From Cyanobacteria bacterium UBA1221 (GTDB taxonomy: Bacteria > Cyanobacteriota > Vampirovibrionia > Gastranaerophilales > Gastranaerophilaceae): DNA of 14,528 bases. Location: positions 1 through 14,528 of the forward strand of contig DBXD01000088.1 of NCBI GenBank assembly GCA_002309425.1, given 5' to 3'. A model generated the notes under the pieces. It made no database searches. It had not been told where the DNA came from and saw nothing but the letters and a program-made list of their open reading frames with translations. A program made the position numbers and the translations under genes. Numbering within the stretch: position 1 is the first letter of the stretch; every line of letters begins with the position of its first letter. Below, in pieces: positions 12,339-14,528 of the stretch.

Positions 12339-14528
12339 TTATAACTCAATCAGTACACCCATTTTATTTCCGTCAATTTCAACAAGGTAGCGTTCGCCTG
12401 CGGCTCTTACGATATAAACATTATCGCCGTCTTGTCTGACTTGTATTTTTGGTTCAACCGGGTGAGAAAATTCTTTCAAAACGGTTACCGCATTGTTTGA
12501 TTTTCCGATTAACGAGCAATTTCCTTCACTATCCGTTACGATATAGAAACCGCTTGTCTCATTGATATTATAACCTGCCTTTATAATTTTACCATCGAGC
12601 GGATTTTTGGAATCCTTTGCGGAATTTTTATCATCCTTATTCATATTTGAGGACATCGCACTCAATTTATCCGCAACTCTGCTGGCTAATGTTGCAGGTG
12701 CAGTAATTCTGCTTGAAGAATCCATTGTGTCAAAAAATTCATCCACGCTGATTGTTGCATATTTATCATTTGAAGAAGTTTTTATGGGAGATGTAGCCTT
12801 TAATCTCGAACTTATTTTGTTTCTGTTAATCAAATCTGCCGAACTTAAATTTGCATTAGCAAAACTTCTTCCTGAAGAATATAAATTTGAATTTTCAAGG
12901 TTTACATATTTTGCTTCGGTATTTTTTAACTTGATAATATCAGAGCGATGTTTTGGAGAAGGCATCAATCTGCGGGTTTCTTCCAAAGCCATTTTATTTG
13001 CAAAAGATTTTAATTTCGGGGCCTTTCTTATTGATTTGGAAATAGCATCTTCTTCCTTGTGTACAAAAGGATTTGCACTGTCATAATCATCTTCAAAATC
13101 TATTCTTTCAACATCAGGAGAATTGTGCAATGTCCTTTCTAAGGACTCTGCCAAATCTTTATAACTTTCAAACCTTGTATCATCTTTTGAATATCCGCTT
13201 GAAGCTGAATTAGTTTTAAACGGCTGATTTTTACCTTTCTTGATAGGCGGCAGATTAGACGGAGAAGAATTTACTGCAGGTTTATTATAGGATTTAAACC
13301 TCGATTCATGTTTTGGTTGAAGTTGGGCAGCGCCACCGCTATAACTAACTGTTTCGCCATATCCGATTTCCGGAGAACTGTCTTTATATATAGATTCCAA
13401 TTCGGAAGAGTTTACAAATTCATATTCACCGTTACCAACATGTCTGATAATTCCGTCTGCCGGATTAATTTCTTCCACCGAATTAATAAACTTTTGATAT
13501 TTTTCCTGCCAGGACAACGTATTATCGGAAGTAATATCCGAATAATCTGCAACCGGCTCATGCGGTTTGTCGTGCAAGTTATCTTTAAATGACTTTTTAA
13601 GTGCAACAGAACCTTCAAGAGAATTCTTAATTCCGTTAAAGAAAGCCATTAACCCAAACATTGATGATAATAATATAATTACAGTCGTTAGCATATTCCG
13701 TTCTAATCCTTTATTCTCCGTTGTATTTAGAATTTCCTTTTGTTCCTGAGCTCTTTCTGATAATAATTGACCGACAGTCAGCCCAAGATTTTCTTTGCTG
13801 TCGGTATCTGAAGCTTGTTTATTTAATGTAAATACACCCTCAGCATCATCTTTTAAATCAGATGAAGTTTCTTCCTTGATATTTTTCTTATTATAAGAAA
13901 TCTCATCAGATGCTGCTTGTGTTAAAACTTTTTTATCATTGCCGTCTGCTTTTAGAATATTTTTTTCTTCCGCTTTGTTTGATGCCAATTTGTCTTTATC
14001 CTGTTTAATTTCGTTTTTAACAGTTGAACTTACTGTTGCGGAAGCTATATCTTTCTTTTCGGCAACCGAAGGCTTTGTTTTTGCAGGCTGCTCGGTTTTA
14101 ATTGAAGTCTGTGCCGGTTGAACCTGTGCAGTTTGTGACGGTTTAGCAACAGAAGTTGCTTTATTATTTGACTGAGCCGTTTGAGCATAACCTTTTGCCT
14201 GCGCAATAAGATTTTTATACGCTTTTTGCTCTTCCGTTAAAGGGGTACTTTTTTTAGCCGCTGTTGTAATTGAAACAGGTTTTGTTGTCGTGAGGGTAAT
14301 TTTTGTATAACTGCTGGATTCGTCATTGATAGATTTTAAACTTACGTCGGAAACAATGTCTTTTATTGCGGAATAATCAATATTTGAAGCATTTACACCG
14401 GAAATATTCGGCATAATTATAACGTATTTATCATCGCCCTTTTTTGTTACGGCAACATTTTCATCATAAGGATTTGCGGTATATATAGTAACGTTTAGGG
14501 CAGATGCTGACGAACTGCTTCTTTTAAT
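12339..14528 (-). CDS. Large membrane-anchored protein with AMIN-like N-terminal domain, partial
   Basis: The frame stays open from the stop at 12339 to the right edge: 730 codons, N-terminus missing. An ATG at 14414 could be taken for the start, but the 38 codons before it are open and continue the same domain, so it is probably internal. Visible residues 11-90 form alternating beta strands (LNVTIYTANP, YVIIMPNISG, SYTKITLTTTKPVSI) like an AMIN domain, which binds peptidoglycan or envelope partners in amidases and secretins. A Lys/Thr/Gln/Ala-rich linker follows to about 275, then one membrane segment at about 279-298, then a long polar Ser/Asn/Lys-rich part. The last 75 residues are beta-rich (FYIVTDSEGNCSLIG, KMGVLIEL). 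It is probably a cell-envelope factor; function unknown. The sugar-binding lipoprotein gene follows 24 nt downstream. Confidence 0.8.
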   Translation of the reverse strand: MKRSSSSASALNVTIYTANPYDENVAVTKKGDDKYVIIMPNISGVNASNIDYSAIKDIVSDVSLKSINDESSSYTKITLTTTKPVSITTAAKKSTPLTEEQKAYKNLIAQAKGYAQTAQSNNKATSVAKPSQTAQVQPAQTSIKTEQPAKTKPSVAEKKDIASATVSSTVKNEIKQDKDKLASNKAEEKNILKADGNDKKVLTQAASDEISYNKKNIKEETSSDLKDDAEGVFTLNKQASDTDSKENLGLTVGQLLSERAQEQKEILNTTENKGLERNMLTTVIILLSSMFGLMAFFNGIKNSLEGSVALKKSFKDNLHDKPHEPVADYSDITSDNTLSWQEKYQKFINSVEEINPADGIIRHVGNGEYEFVNSSELESIYKDSSPEIGYGETVSYSGGAAQLQPKHESRFKSYNKPAVNSSPSNLPPIKKGKNQPFKTNSASSGYSKDDTRFESYKDLAESLERTLHNSPDVERIDFEDDYDSANPFVHKEEDAISKSIRKAPKLKSFANKMALEETRRLMPSPKHRSDIIKLKNTEAKYVNLENSNLYSSGRSFANANLSSADLINRNKISSRLKATSPIKTSSNDKYATISVDEFFDTMDSSSRITAPATLASRVADKLSAMSSNMNKDDKNSAKDSKNPLDGKIIKAGYNINETSGFYIVTDSEGNCSLIGKSNNAVTVLKEFSHPVEPKIQVRQDGDNVYIVRAAGERYLVEIDGNKMGVLIEL

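Noticed and set aside
12607..13086. 159-residue plus-strand reading frame opposite the large envelope protein
   Set aside because: It is antisense to a long coherent gene, with Phe/Leu/Ser-rich low-complexity composition typical of a shadow frame.
1..14528. CRISPR array, IS element, toxin-antitoxin or phage module
   Set aside because: No regularly spaced repeats, transposase, integrase, terminal inverted repeats or recognisable toxin-antitoxin pair were found on either strand.

Overview
The window is AT-rich, gene-dense bacterial DNA with short intergenic gaps, lipoprotein and Sec-type signal peptides, a CCA-encoding tRNA gene and ordinary housekeeping genes (bS16, MetRS, HPF, RimI). I see no IS element, integrase, CRISPR array or phage gene, so it reads as chromosome rather than an acquired island. 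The mix of an AMIN-like envelope domain, many exported TPR proteins, a TIGR02757-type protein and an Ala/Glu-rich bS16 tail suggests a relative of the non-photosynthetic cyanobacteria (Gastranaerophilales/Melainabacteria) from an anaerobic habitat. This assignment is an inference from gene style, not a proven taxonomy.

Layout. (1) Positions 20-5192, all minus strand, read right to left: a TIGR02757-family protein, an orphan coiled-coil protein, an exported TPR protein, an exported calcineurin-like phosphoesterase overlapping it, an MBL-fold hydrolase, a second small exported TPR protein, then tRNA-Ala(UGC). (2) Positions 5193-5532: a 340-bp divergent intergenic region with a CATG-rich stretch, a good plus-strand promoter and a hairpin-rich leader. 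(3) Positions 5533-7044, plus strand: a small five-cysteine protein, ribosome hibernation factor HPF and a GT2 glycosyltransferase two bases behind it. (4) Positions 7032-7526, minus strand: an Sfp-type phosphopantetheinyl transferase that overlaps the glycosyltransferase tail-to-tail. (5) Positions 7707-11157, plus strand: rpsP with a clear terminator, then rimI-bioY (8-nt overlap) and metG. (6) Positions 11163-14528, minus strand: an orphan ABC sugar-binding lipoprotein behind a large membrane-anchored protein whose reading frame runs off the right edge of the window.

The strongest unusual signal is in gene starts. Four genes (starts at 3668, 4358, 5192 and 8238) have a TATAAT or TAAAAT hexamer exactly 6 nt before the ATG and no convincing Shine-Dalgarno sequence. 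A fifth (start 7526) has TAGAAT 7 nt before it. That geometry puts the predicted transcription start on or next to the A of ATG, so these genes are probably read from leaderless mRNAs. Other genes (MBL hydrolase, HPF, rpsP) have normal GGAGG/GAGGA/AAGGA sites. Other points of interest are the structured leader before the cysteine-rich mini-protein next to the hpf gene, the paired phosphoesterases between exported TPR proteins, and the large protein's missing N-terminus.
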